Shown piece by piece: positions 52,602 through 60,854 of a stretch of 64,000 bases of DNA. The stretch is from the NCBI RefSeq assembly GCF_000382305.1, contig NZ_KB908021.1, positions 1-64,000 of the forward strand. The letters are read 5' to 3'. The notes beneath the pieces are model-generated. The model was not told where the DNA came from, did no database searches, and saw only the letters and a list, made by a program, of their open reading frames with translations. Both the position numbers and the translations under genes were made by a program. How positions within the stretch are numbered: the stretch's first letter is position 1; the number at the start of each line of letters is the position of its first letter. The stretch is from Vitreoscilla stercoraria DSM 513. GTDB taxonomy: Bacteria > Pseudomonadota > Gammaproteobacteria > Burkholderiales > Neisseriaceae.

Positions 52602-53063
52602 ATGTTAACAATTTACATTGATGCCGATGGTTGTCCTGTCAAAGACGAAGTGTATAAAGTGGCCAATCGTTATCAATTACCTGTCAAAGTGGTGGCCAAT
52701 AAAGGCTTCAATATTCCCATGCACGCACTGATACAAATGGTGGTCGTGCCATCGGGATTGGATGTGGCGGATGATTGGATTGTCGAACATATTGAAGCAC
52801 ACGATATTTGTATTACCGCCGATATTCCTTTGGCTGATCGCTGCTTAAAAAAGCAAGCCCGTGTTTTGGATGTGCGTGGTGATGAGTTTACTGACAATAT
52901 GATAGGCAATGCTTTGGCAACCCGAGAATTGATGAAAGAATTGCGTGAAGCAGGGCAAGTCAGCGGCGGTCCTGCCCCATTTTCACCGCGCGACCGTTCT
53001 AAATTTTTGTCTGGTTTAGACCGCGTGATACAGGCGATTAAGCGAGAGCAGCGTGCGCATTAA
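52602..53063 (+). CDS. YaiI/YqxD family protein (UPF0178)
   Basis: 153 residues. MLTIYIDADGCPVKDEVYKVA is the N-terminal signature, with the acidic DADGCPVK motif of a PIN-like fold; ITADIPLADRCL and a PAPFSPRDRSKF tail complete it. The fold suggests a nuclease, but no activity is established. ATG 52602 is preferred over 52584. Confidence 0.92.
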   Translation: MLTIYIDADGCPVKDEVYKVANRYQLPVKVVANKGFNIPMHALIQMVVVPSGLDVADDWIVEHIEAHDICITADIPLADRCLKKQARVLDVRGDEFTDNMIGNALATRELMKELREAGQVSGGPAPFSPRDRSKFLSGLDRVIQAIKREQRAH

Positions 53064-53138
53064 GCAGAATATGGCTGTTTGTTTGGCACATGCCGAGATT
53101 GAAGTTAAGCCCATTTATTGTATTGTTAGAGCTGAAAA

Positions 53139-53663
53139 ATGAACATTGTTGTCTTGTATTCTAGCCGTTTCGGTCAAACTTTAAAAATCGCCCACGCTTT
53201 GCAAAGCCAATGGCAACAAGCGTCCTGTAAGGTAGATTTGTTCAATATTGAACAAACGCCCACGCTTGATTGGGATGCTTATGATGTGATTGTCATCGGT
53301 GCGTCTATTCGTTACGGGCATTATGCCAAAGCCGTACACCGCTTTATCGACACCCATACCGAAATATTAAACCAAAAACCCTCGTATTTTTACAGTGTCA
53401 GCATTCTCGCAGCCAAAGCTGAAAAATCCACGTTTGCAACCCATCCTTATACTCAAAAATTATTCGCAAACTGTTCATGGCAACCCCAACACATTGCCAT
53501 TTTTGCAGGCGAATTGGCTTATCGAAAATACCATATTGTGGACAAATATTTGATGAAATTGGTGATGAGTTTCAATAAAAATGTCAGCTCAGATGTGCAA
53601 GAAATGGAGTTTACGGATTGGGAGAAAGTCAAACAATTGGGTGAACTTGTGGTTCAGCCATGA
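53139..53663 (+). CDS. hemG: Menaquinone-dependent protoporphyrinogen IX dehydrogenase
   Basis: 174 residues, long-chain flavodoxin fold. The FMN phosphate loop is YSSRFGQTLKIA (7-18). VIVIGASIRYGHYAKAVHRFI and FYSVSILAAKAEK are close to E. coli HemG. It oxidises protoporphyrinogen IX to protoporphyrin IX in haem synthesis, passing electrons to the quinone pool. A uptake word variant, GCGTCCTGTAAG at 53220-53231, encodes Ala-Ser-Cys-Lys. Ends at a uptake-word terminator. Confidence 0.93.
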   Translation: MNIVVLYSSRFGQTLKIAHALQSQWQQASCKVDLFNIEQTPTLDWDAYDVIVIGASIRYGHYAKAVHRFIDTHTEILNQKPSYFYSVSILAAKAEKSTFATHPYTQKLFANCSWQPQHIAIFAGELAYRKYHIVDKYLMKLVMSFNKNVSSDVQEMEFTDWEKVKQLGELVVQP

Positions 53664-53724
53664 TGACATTGATATTAAAAACTCATTGAACATCAAGATG
53701 AGATGATCAAATCAAATGGCTAAA

Positions 53725-53756
53725 AAGCGTCCTGTAAACTTTCTTACAGGACGCTT
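53725..53756. terminator. Inverted uptake-word pair acting as terminator
   Basis: GCGTCCTGTAAA (53727-53738), loop, TTACAGGACGC (53744-53754), then TTTT. It lies between convergent hemG and gltD. Confidence 0.9.
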
Positions 53757-53789
53757 TTACTTGCATTGACTGGTTTTAATATTCAGAAA

Positions 53790-55199
53790 TCAAATATCCA
53801 AATATTCCAAAATGCTGTGTGCGGCATCGCGACCTTCGGCAACCGCAGTCACGACCAAATCCGAGCCGCGTGTTACATCGCCGCCTGCGAAGATTTTGGC
53901 ATTGGCGGTTTGTTGTTTCAGGCCGCCTTCGGATTGAATGCGACCTTTGGCGTCGATATTCACGCCCAAATTCGTGAGCCAAGGCATGGAATGTGGGGCA
54001 AAGCCAAATGCCACAATCACTGCATCACACGCAATCACGGTTTCGGAGCCTGCTACTGTTTCAGCACGACGGCGGCCTTGTGCGTCAGGCGCACCCATTT
54101 GGGTTTTGACCACACGCAAGCCGTTGACTTGACCGTCTTCATTGACTTCGATGGCGACAGGTTGCACATTGAACTGGAATTGTACGCCTTCTTCTTTGGC
54201 GTTTTGAAATTCTTTTTTCGAGCCTGGCATGTTTTCGGCATCGCGGCGATAGGCGCAAATCACTTCAGCAGCTTCTTGACGAATAGATGTGCGTACGCAG
54301 TCCATCGCCGTGTCGCCACCGCCCAAAACCACCACGCGTTTGCCTTGCATCGACACAAAATTGGCATCAGTCAAACCCATTTGGTGTTCGGTATTGCCAA
54401 TTAAAAATGGCAAGGCTGAATACACGCCTTGCGCGTCTTCATTAGGCAAATTAGCTTGCATGCTTTGGTAAGTACCAACGCCCAAAAACACCGCATCGTA
54501 ATCGGCTACCAATTGGTCTAATGTGACATCTACGCCAACATTGACACCCAATTTGAATTCGATGCCCATATCGGTGAAAATTTCACGACGGCGTATCAAG
54601 ACTTCTTTTTCCAATTTGAATGATGGGATGCCAAAAGTGAGCAAGCCGCCAATTTCTTGAGCGCGTTCATACACCGTTACAGCCACACCATTACGGCGCA
54701 ACACATCCGCGCAACCCAAGCCCGCAGGACCTGAACCGACAATCGCTACCCGTTTTGCATCGGCTTGTAATGGTGCCACACTTGGCCGCCAACCTTGTGC
54801 AAAAGCCGTTTCGGTGATGTATTTTTCCACGCTGCCGATGGTTACGGCGCCAAACTCTTCGTTCAAAGTACATGCGCCTTCGCACAAACGGTCTTGTGGA
54901 CACACGCGACCACATACTTCTGGCAAACTGTTGGTTTGGTGTGCCAATTCTGCTGCTTCAATGATGCGACCTTCATATGCCAAACGCAGCCAATTGGGAA
55001 TGTTGTTGTGCAATGGGCATTTGTGTTGGCAATATGGGTTGCCGCAGCCCAAACAACGGTCAGACTGTGCTGCCGCTTGCGTGGCGGTGAAGCTTTGGTA
55101 AATTTCTACGAAAGTGGATGTGCGTGCGCCCAAAGGTTTTTTAGGTGGATCTACACGGGGTAAGTCAATAAATTGATAGACATTTTCTTGTTGTGACAT
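53790..55199 (-). CDS. gltD: Glutamate synthase, small (beta) subunit
   Basis: 469 residues. The N-terminal Fe-S region is DRCLGCGNPYCQHKCPLHN (about 43-61). FAD site IVGSGPAGLGCADVLRRNG and NADPH site VVVLGGGDTAMDC follow. It passes electrons from NADPH to GltB, which makes two glutamates from glutamine and 2-oxoglutarate. It lies 62 bases after gltB with a uptake-word hairpin in the gap, so the subunits share an operon whose readthrough may be modulated. Confidence 0.95.
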   Translation of the reverse strand: MSQQENVYQFIDLPRVDPPKKPLGARTSTFVEIYQSFTATQAAAQSDRCLGCGNPYCQHKCPLHNNIPNWLRLAYEGRIIEAAELAHQTNSLPEVCGRVCPQDRLCEGACTLNEEFGAVTIGSVEKYITETAFAQGWRPSVAPLQADAKRVAIVGSGPAGLGCADVLRRNGVAVTVYERAQEIGGLLTFGIPSFKLEKEVLIRRREIFTDMGIEFKLGVNVGVDVTLDQLVADYDAVFLGVGTYQSMQANLPNEDAQGVYSALPFLIGNTEHQMGLTDANFVSMQGKRVVVLGGGDTAMDCVRTSIRQEAAEVICAYRRDAENMPGSKKEFQNAKEEGVQFQFNVQPVAIEVNEDGQVNGLRVVKTQMGAPDAQGRRRAETVAGSETVIACDAVIVAFGFAPHSMPWLTNLGVNIDAKGRIQSEGGLKQQTANAKIFAGGDVTRGSDLVVTAVAEGRDAAHSILEYLDI

Positions 55200-55221
55200 A
55201 AGGTGTTCCTAATGTTTTTAT

Positions 55222-55251
55222 GGGCGTCCTGTAAACGTTTACAGGACGCTT
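55222..55251. terminator. Uptake-word hairpin inside the gltB-gltD operon
   Basis: GCGTCCTGTAAA (55224-55235), CG, TTTACAGGACGC (55238-55249). Both arms exact. On the minus strand it is followed by CCATAAAAAC, with no good U run, so it may cause only partial termination or shield the gltB 3' end. Confidence 0.75.
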
Positions 55252-55261
55252 GTTCAGGTTT

Positions 55262-58200
55262 TTATTGGGTAACGGCACGCAATTCGGTCACGCTGCGGCG
55301 TTTGTGACCGAGCAAGGCATTGACGTCATTGGCTTTGGGTTTGACCAACACAAATTGGTCGATATAATTTTCCCAATTGGCCAAAATGCGTTCGCCCACC
55401 GCACTGTGGGTGTATTCCACATGGCGCGCAATCAAGCCGCGCAAATGTTCTTGGTGCATCGGCAAATCCGCAATCGACAAACCTTCGACCATTTCGCCAT
55501 TGATGCGGCCTGTAAAACCACCATCCACATCCAAAATGTAGGCAAAACCACCGGTCATGCCTGCGCCAAAGTTGATACCCGTTTTGCCCAATACCGTCAC
55601 CACGCCGCCGGTCATGTATTCACAACCGTTGTCGCCGATGCCTTCCACCACGGCAGTTGCACCTGAGTTGCGCACACCAAAACGCTCACCAACACGGCCT
55701 GATGCGAACAATGCACCACCTGTGGCACCGTACAAACAAGTATTGCCCGCGATGGTAGCGTCTTCTGCTTTGAAAGCAGTACCGCCATGAGGGCGAATGA
55801 CAATTTGTCCGCCTGCCATGCCTTTACCAACATAATCGTTGGCGTCTCCCGTCAAATACAAATTCACCGAGCCTGCGAGCCACACGCCAAAACTTTGGCC
55901 AGCGGTGCCGTTAAAATGCAAATCAATGCTGTGTTCGATGCGACCACGATTGCCAAATTGTGCGGCAATCAAACCCGAAACCGTGGCACCAACTGAGCGG
56001 TCAAGGTTGCAGATATCAAAGTGTTGTTGTACGTTTTTGTGGTTGGCCAAAGCATCGGTCGTGGCTTCCACAATCGCACGGTTCAATTCGCCTTTGTCAA
56101 ATGGCGGATTGGTTTGGGTGCAAAAGCGTGCCGAACCTTCAGGAACGACAGGTGCGTACAACAATGCCGATAAATCCAAACCTTTTTGCTTGTTGGTTTT
56201 GCCTTCGATCAATTCCAATAAGTCGGTGCGACCAATCAAATCGGTTAATTTTGCCACGCCCAAAGATGCCAAAATTTCACGCACATCTTGCGCAATGAAT
56301 TGGAAGTAATGCATCGCTTTTTCAGGCAAACCATGGAAATGTTTGCGGCGCAATGTATCGTCTTGGGTAGCCACGCCTGTGGCGCAATTGTTCAAATGGC
56401 AAATGCGCAAATAGCGACAACCCAAAGCCACCATCGGACCTGTACCAAAACCAAAGCTTTCTGCACCCAAAATCGCGGCTTTGACAATGTCCAAACCTGT
56501 TTTCAGGCCGCCATCAACTTGCAAACGCACTTTGTGGCGCAAATTGTTTTCAACCAATGCTTGCTGCGCTTCGGCCAAACCCAATTCCCATGGGCTGCCT
56601 GCGTATTTCACCGATGTCAAAGGCGAAGCGCCTGTACCGCCGTCATAGCCTGAAATGGTAATCAAATCGGCATAGGCTTTGGCCACGCCTGTGGCAATCG
56701 TACCCACGCCTGGCAAAGACACTAATTTTACTGAAATCAAAGCTTTAGGATTGACTTGTTTCAAGTCAAAAATCAATTGTGCCAAGTCTTCGATAGAATA
56801 AATATCATGGTGCGGAGGCGGAGAAATCAAGGTTGAACCCGGTACGGCATAGCGCAATTCGGCGATGTAAGGCGTGACTTTATCGCCCGGCAACTGACCG
56901 CCTTCACCAGGTTTGGCACCTTGTGCGACTTTGATTTGAATCACATCCGCGCTCATCAAATACGCAGGTGTCACACCAAAGCGTCCTGAAGCGACTTGTT
57001 TGATGCGGGATACTTTTTCCGTGCCGTAGCGTTTTGGGTCTTCACCACCTTCGCCTGAGTTGGAAAAACCACCCAAACGGTTCATCGCAATGGCCAAAGC
57101 TTCGTGTGCTTCTGGGCTTAATGCGCCAATAGACATCGCGGCTGAGTCAAAGCGTTGGTACAAGTTGGTTGCAGGCTCGACTTCGGCAATGTCGATGGCT
57201 GTGGCGGCTTCGGTTTTGATGCGCAACAAATCGCGAATGGTGGAAGCTGGGCGATGGTTGACCACATCGCGATACGCCAAATAGTCTTGGTAATCGCCTG
57301 AATTGACTGCTTTTTGCAAAGTATTGACCACATCAGGGTTGTACATATGGTACTCACCTTGCGGTTTGTATTTGAGCAAACCGCCTGCATCCAAAGTTTT
57401 GCTTTGACGCCACGCGTCTTTGTGCCATTTTTTCAAATCGCCTTCTAACTCAGGGAAGCCCGCGCCATTGATGCGGCTGACCATGCCTTTGAAGCACTCA
57501 TTCACCACTTCATTGCCGATGCCGACCAATTCAAACAAGCGTGCACAACGGTAAGATGACACAGTCGAAATACCCATTTTCGACATGATTTTGTACAAGC
57601 CTTTGTTGATGCTGTTGCGGAAGTTCGCTGTCACCACACGCAAAGGTTTGGCAATCGCACCGCAAGAGACCATATACGCCAAAGATTCATATGCCAAATA
57701 TGGATACACGGCAGTCGCACCCAAACCGATTAAGACCGCAAAATGGTGTGGGTCACGCGCTGAGCCCGTTTCCACCACAATATTGGCATCACAACGCAAA
57801 TTGGTTTCCACCAAGCGCTGTTGCACTGCACCAACAGACAGCGGCGCTGGAATTTGAATCAAATCTTTGCCAATCTCACGGTCTGAAATCACGAGCAAAA
57901 CCGCACCGTTTTGAACCGCTGCAACCGCTTCATCGCACAACTGTTTGATAGCGTCTTGTAAAGTCGTGGTGTTAGGGTTGTAAACGGCTTTCAAGACTTG
58001 GTGTTGGTAGTCTTTCGCTGGCAAACGCAACAATTGTTGCATGTCTGAATACAATAAAATTGGGGATTTGAAATTCACGCGGCTGGACATGCCTTCGGCT
58101 TCAAAAAACACCGACATTTCACGCCCAATGGAAGTGGCTAAACTCATCACGTGTGCTTCACGCAATGGGTCAATAGGCGGGTTGGTCACTTGGGCAAAAT

Positions 58201-59722
58201 ATTGGCGGAAATAGTCATAAACCAAACGTGGACGCTCAGAGAAGACCGCAAACGGCGCGTCATCACCCATAGAACCGACGGCTTCTTGACCGTTTTCACC
58301 CATCACCCGCAACACAGTTTCCAATTCTTCTTGGTTGTAACCGAATTGTTTTTGATAAATGGTTAACTCATCTTGATTCAAAGACGCATCACCGACTTCG
58401 TCTTCAGGCATTTGCTCAAATGGCACCAAGCGCAAGACATTTTTTTGCAACCAATCTTTGTACGGATGGCGTGCTTTGAGCTCGTTGTCGATTTCGTGTG
58501 AGTGCAACATTTTGCCAGTACGGGTATCAATCACCAACAATTGACCCGGACCGACGCGGCCTTTGTCCAATACTTCGTCAGGTGCATAATCCCAAATACC
58601 CACTTCGGATGCGATGGTAATCAATTTGTCTTCGGTAATCACATAGCGAGCAGGGCGCAAACCATTGCGGTCCAAGGTACAGGCCGCATAACGACCATCG
58701 GACAATACGATGCCCGCAGGACCATCCCACGGTTCCATGTGCATGGAATTAAAATCGTAGAATGAACGCAAATCAGCGTCCATATCTGGGTTGTTTTGCC
58801 ATGCAGGTGGCACGAGCAAGCGCATCGCGCGGAACAAGTCCATGCCGCCGTTGACAAACAATTCCAACATATTGTCCAAAGAACTAGAATCTGAACCTGA
58901 GTTGTTCACAAATGGCGCTGCCGTTTGTAAATCGGGAATCAATGGGGTGCGGTATTTGTAAGCACGTGCTTGTGCCCAAGCTCGGTTGGCGGAAATGGTG
59001 TTGATTTCGCCATTGTGTGCCAAATAACGGAATGGCTGAGCCAATTTCCATTGTGGCAAGGTGTTGGTTGAGAAACGTTGGTGAAACAAGCAAATTGACG
59101 ATTGCATGCGCAAATCACCCAAGTCCAAATAAAACTTAGGCAAGTCTTTAGGCATGCACAAGCCTTTGTAAATGGTCACTTGATTGGACAAGCTGCAAAC
59201 GTAAAAATCTTCGTGGCTGATGCGCTTTTCAATGCGGCGGCGCGTGATGAACATGCGGCGTTCCATGTCTTTTTCACGCCAGCCAGCTGGGGCATTGACA
59301 AACACTTGGCGGATGCGTGGCATGCTGGATGCGGCAATCGAACCCAAGATGCTTTCGTTGACAGGCACATCACGCCACCAAGCGACCTGTAAGGTTTCTT
59401 GCAAAAATTCGTCTTCAATAATATTTTTGAATTCTTGCTCTAAAGCGTCGTCTTGGGGAAAAAAAATCATGCCGACTGCAAATTGTTTTGCTAAGTGGAC
59501 ATGATTTTCTTCGGCTACGGTTTGGAAGAAGGTTTTTGGTAGTTGTAATAATAGACCGCAACCATCACCTGTTTTTCCATCTGAGAGTATGGCTCCGCGA
59601 TGTTGCATACGGGATAAGCCTAAAATGGCTGTACGCACTACTTTGTGGCTAGGCTGGCCTTCTAAGTGTGCAATCAGGCCGAAGCCACAGTTTTCTTTTA
59701 CTAAGGAGCGATCGTGCAACAT
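55262..59722 (-). CDS. gltB: Glutamate synthase, large (alpha) subunit
   Basis: 1486 residues, full length. The class II amidotransferase begins after a short propeptide with catalytic Cys12 in KENCGFGLIAHLEG. The central and FMN domains follow (GEGGEDPKRYGTEKVSRIKQVASGRFGV, then LISVKLVSLPGVGTIATGVAKA), with a 3Fe-4S cysteine cluster near GCRYLRICHLNNCATGVAT, and a C-terminal beta-helix rich in Gly. It transfers ammonia from glutamine to 2-oxoglutarate. Uptake variants GCGGCCTGTAAA (55505-55516) and GCGACCTGTAAG (59383-59394) lie inside. Confidence 0.96.
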   Translation of the reverse strand: MLHDRSLVKENCGFGLIAHLEGQPSHKVVRTAILGLSRMQHRGAILSDGKTGDGCGLLLQLPKTFFQTVAEENHVHLAKQFAVGMIFFPQDDALEQEFKNIIEDEFLQETLQVAWWRDVPVNESILGSIAASSMPRIRQVFVNAPAGWREKDMERRMFITRRRIEKRISHEDFYVCSLSNQVTIYKGLCMPKDLPKFYLDLGDLRMQSSICLFHQRFSTNTLPQWKLAQPFRYLAHNGEINTISANRAWAQARAYKYRTPLIPDLQTAAPFVNNSGSDSSSLDNMLELFVNGGMDLFRAMRLLVPPAWQNNPDMDADLRSFYDFNSMHMEPWDGPAGIVLSDGRYAACTLDRNGLRPARYVITEDKLITIASEVGIWDYAPDEVLDKGRVGPGQLLVIDTRTGKMLHSHEIDNELKARHPYKDWLQKNVLRLVPFEQMPEDEVGDASLNQDELTIYQKQFGYNQEELETVLRVMGENGQEAVGSMGDDAPFAVFSERPRLVYDYFRQYFAQVTNPPIDPLREAHVMSLATSIGREMSVFFEAEGMSSRVNFKSPILLYSDMQQLLRLPAKDYQHQVLKAVYNPNTTTLQDAIKQLCDEAVAAVQNGAVLLVISDREIGKDLIQIPAPLSVGAVQQRLVETNLRCDANIVVETGSARDPHHFAVLIGLGATAVYPYLAYESLAYMVSCGAIAKPLRVVTANFRNSINKGLYKIMSKMGISTVSSYRCARLFELVGIGNEVVNECFKGMVSRINGAGFPELEGDLKKWHKDAWRQSKTLDAGGLLKYKPQGEYHMYNPDVVNTLQKAVNSGDYQDYLAYRDVVNHRPASTIRDLLRIKTEAATAIDIAEVEPATNLYQRFDSAAMSIGALSPEAHEALAIAMNRLGGFSNSGEGGEDPKRYGTEKVSRIKQVASGRFGVTPAYLMSADVIQIKVAQGAKPGEGGQLPGDKVTPYIAELRYAVPGSTLISPPPHHDIYSIEDLAQLIFDLKQVNPKALISVKLVSLPGVGTIATGVAKAYADLITISGYDGGTGASPLTSVKYAGSPWELGLAEAQQALVENNLRHKVRLQVDGGLKTGLDIVKAAILGAESFGFGTGPMVALGCRYLRICHLNNCATGVATQDDTLRRKHFHGLPEKAMHYFQFIAQDVREILASLGVAKLTDLIGRTDLLELIEGKTNKQKGLDLSALLYAPVVPEGSARFCTQTNPPFDKGELNRAIVEATTDALANHKNVQQHFDICNLDRSVGATVSGLIAAQFGNRGRIEHSIDLHFNGTAGQSFGVWLAGSVNLYLTGDANDYVGKGMAGGQIVIRPHGGTAFKAEDATIAGNTCLYGATGGALFASGRVGERFGVRNSGATAVVEGIGDNGCEYMTGGVVTVLGKTGINFGAGMTGGFAYILDVDGGFTGRINGEMVEGLSIADLPMHQEHLRGLIARHVEYTHSAVGERILANWENYIDQFVLVKPKANDVNALLGHKRRSVTELRAVTQ

Positions 59723-60062
59723 AATTTCTGCGACCTTTCTGACGCTGGTCTGATGTCGATGAGGAGGTTGTTGTTTTTAAACTTGGGTTTATAAACATAC
59801 AGAAAAATGTTGCTGTGCGTCAAAGGTTTTTTGCACTGCGGAACTGTCTCAAAATTGTCATTGCTATCAAATGTCTAAGCTAAATATTTAAAAATACTCA
59901 CTTTTATATTTCAGCTCGTTTTAACAGATGATGCCGTTTTTACAGGCAGTTTTATATGGTTTATGCTAAAAAATAAATACAAAACTACTTTGAATAAAGA
60001 TAAAAAGCCTTGATTTAGCAATATTTTGGCAGAAATGGCTAAGATAAAAAATTTGGTAAAAT
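59723..60062. other. Upstream region of gltB
   Basis: 340 AT-rich bases, probably the gltB promoter and 5' leader, plus the end of the tadA transcript. No gene, operator or terminator stands out. Confidence 0.4.
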
Positions 60063-60785
60063 TTAACGCTTGGATTTGAAGAAATTTTGCATTAAAAGTC
60101 GGCAATCGTCCGCCAAAATGCCGCTGAAAAATGCGCTGTGGTGATTGAGTGATTTGTGATTTTGCAATTGTAATTGGCTCTGCACAGCCCCCATTTTGGC
60201 TTCGGCAATGCCATAAAACACCCGTTGGATTCGAGATTGCAATAAAGCGCCACAACACATGGTGCAAGGTTCAACCGTGACATACAAATCACACTCAGAC
60301 AAACGATACGTACCCAAAATTTGTCCTGCTCGTTGCAAAGCCAGCATTTCGGCATGTGCGCCCACAAAATGCTGCTGTATGCATTCATTGTGTGCAGCGG
60401 CAATGATTTTTCCATCATGCACCACGACGGCACCAATTGGAATTTCGCCCATATCAAAAGCCCGTTGCGCTTGCCTTAAGGCATGTTGCATATGGCTTTT
60501 TTGTTCGACTAAGGGTGGCGGTAAACGTATGGGCGGTAAGGCTTTATAAGCGTCCTGTAAAGCTTGTTTGGCGTCACTGTCCAATTGCTGCACAGGCACA
60601 CCGTGGCACAATGCACCCAATTGCCATAACACGGTAGAAGTCACGGTTAAACCTGAGGCTTTGAGCTGTGCAAAGGCTGTGGCTGCACCCACTTGCTGCA
60701 AATCGTCGACCGTGTGAAGGTTTAATGTGTGTAAGCGTTGCACCACCGAGGGACTTAAAGGTGGCGTACTGAGGGAGGTATTCAA
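60063..60785 (-). CDS. tadA: tRNA adenosine deaminase with N-terminal TfoX_C domain
   Basis: 240 residues. Residues about 95-240 are the TadA deaminase: HAE (144-146) with Zn ligand and catalytic Glu, and EPCTMCCGAL (172-181) with Cys174 and Cys177. It converts A34 of tRNA-Arg(ACG) to inosine. Residues about 10-82 (VQRLHTLNLHTVDDLQQVGAATAFAQLK, then LWQLGALCHGVP) match the C-terminal helix-hairpin domain of the competence regulator TfoX/Sxy. A plain TadA has about 165 residues, so this is a fusion. An exact uptake word lies between the two domains. Confidence 0.9.
   Translation of the reverse strand: MNTSLSTPPLSPSVVQRLHTLNLHTVDDLQQVGAATAFAQLKASGLTVTSTVLWQLGALCHGVPVQQLDSDAKQALQDAYKALPPIRLPPPLVEQKSHMQHALRQAQRAFDMGEIPIGAVVVHDGKIIAAAHNECIQQHFVGAHAEMLALQRAGQILGTYRLSECDLYVTVEPCTMCCGALLQSRIQRVFYGIAEAKMGAVQSQLQLQNHKSLNHHSAFFSGILADDCRLLMQNFFKSKR
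60550..60561 (+). repeat. Exact uptake-like word inside tadA
   Basis: GCGTCCTGTAAA; on the coding strand it gives ALQDAY, at the end of the TfoX_C part. Confidence 0.85.
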
Positions 60786-60805
60786 ATAAGCGTCCTGCTA
60801 ATAAA

Positions 60806-60829
60806 ACTGCCCGCAGCAACGCGGGCAGT
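60806..60829 (-). terminator. Terminator of the gpmI-envC-ctpA group
   Basis: ACTGCCCGC (60806-60814) / GCGGGCAGT (60821-60829). On the minus strand it is followed by TTTATTA. A uptake-word relative (GCGTCCTGCTAA, 60790-60801) lies just beyond. Confidence 0.85.
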
Positions 60830-60854
60830 GGTTAAGATAATCATCCGATGGATA

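Noticed and set aside
53766..54404. 212-codon frame opposite gltD
   Set aside because: Antisense shadow with His/Cys-rich reversed composition.
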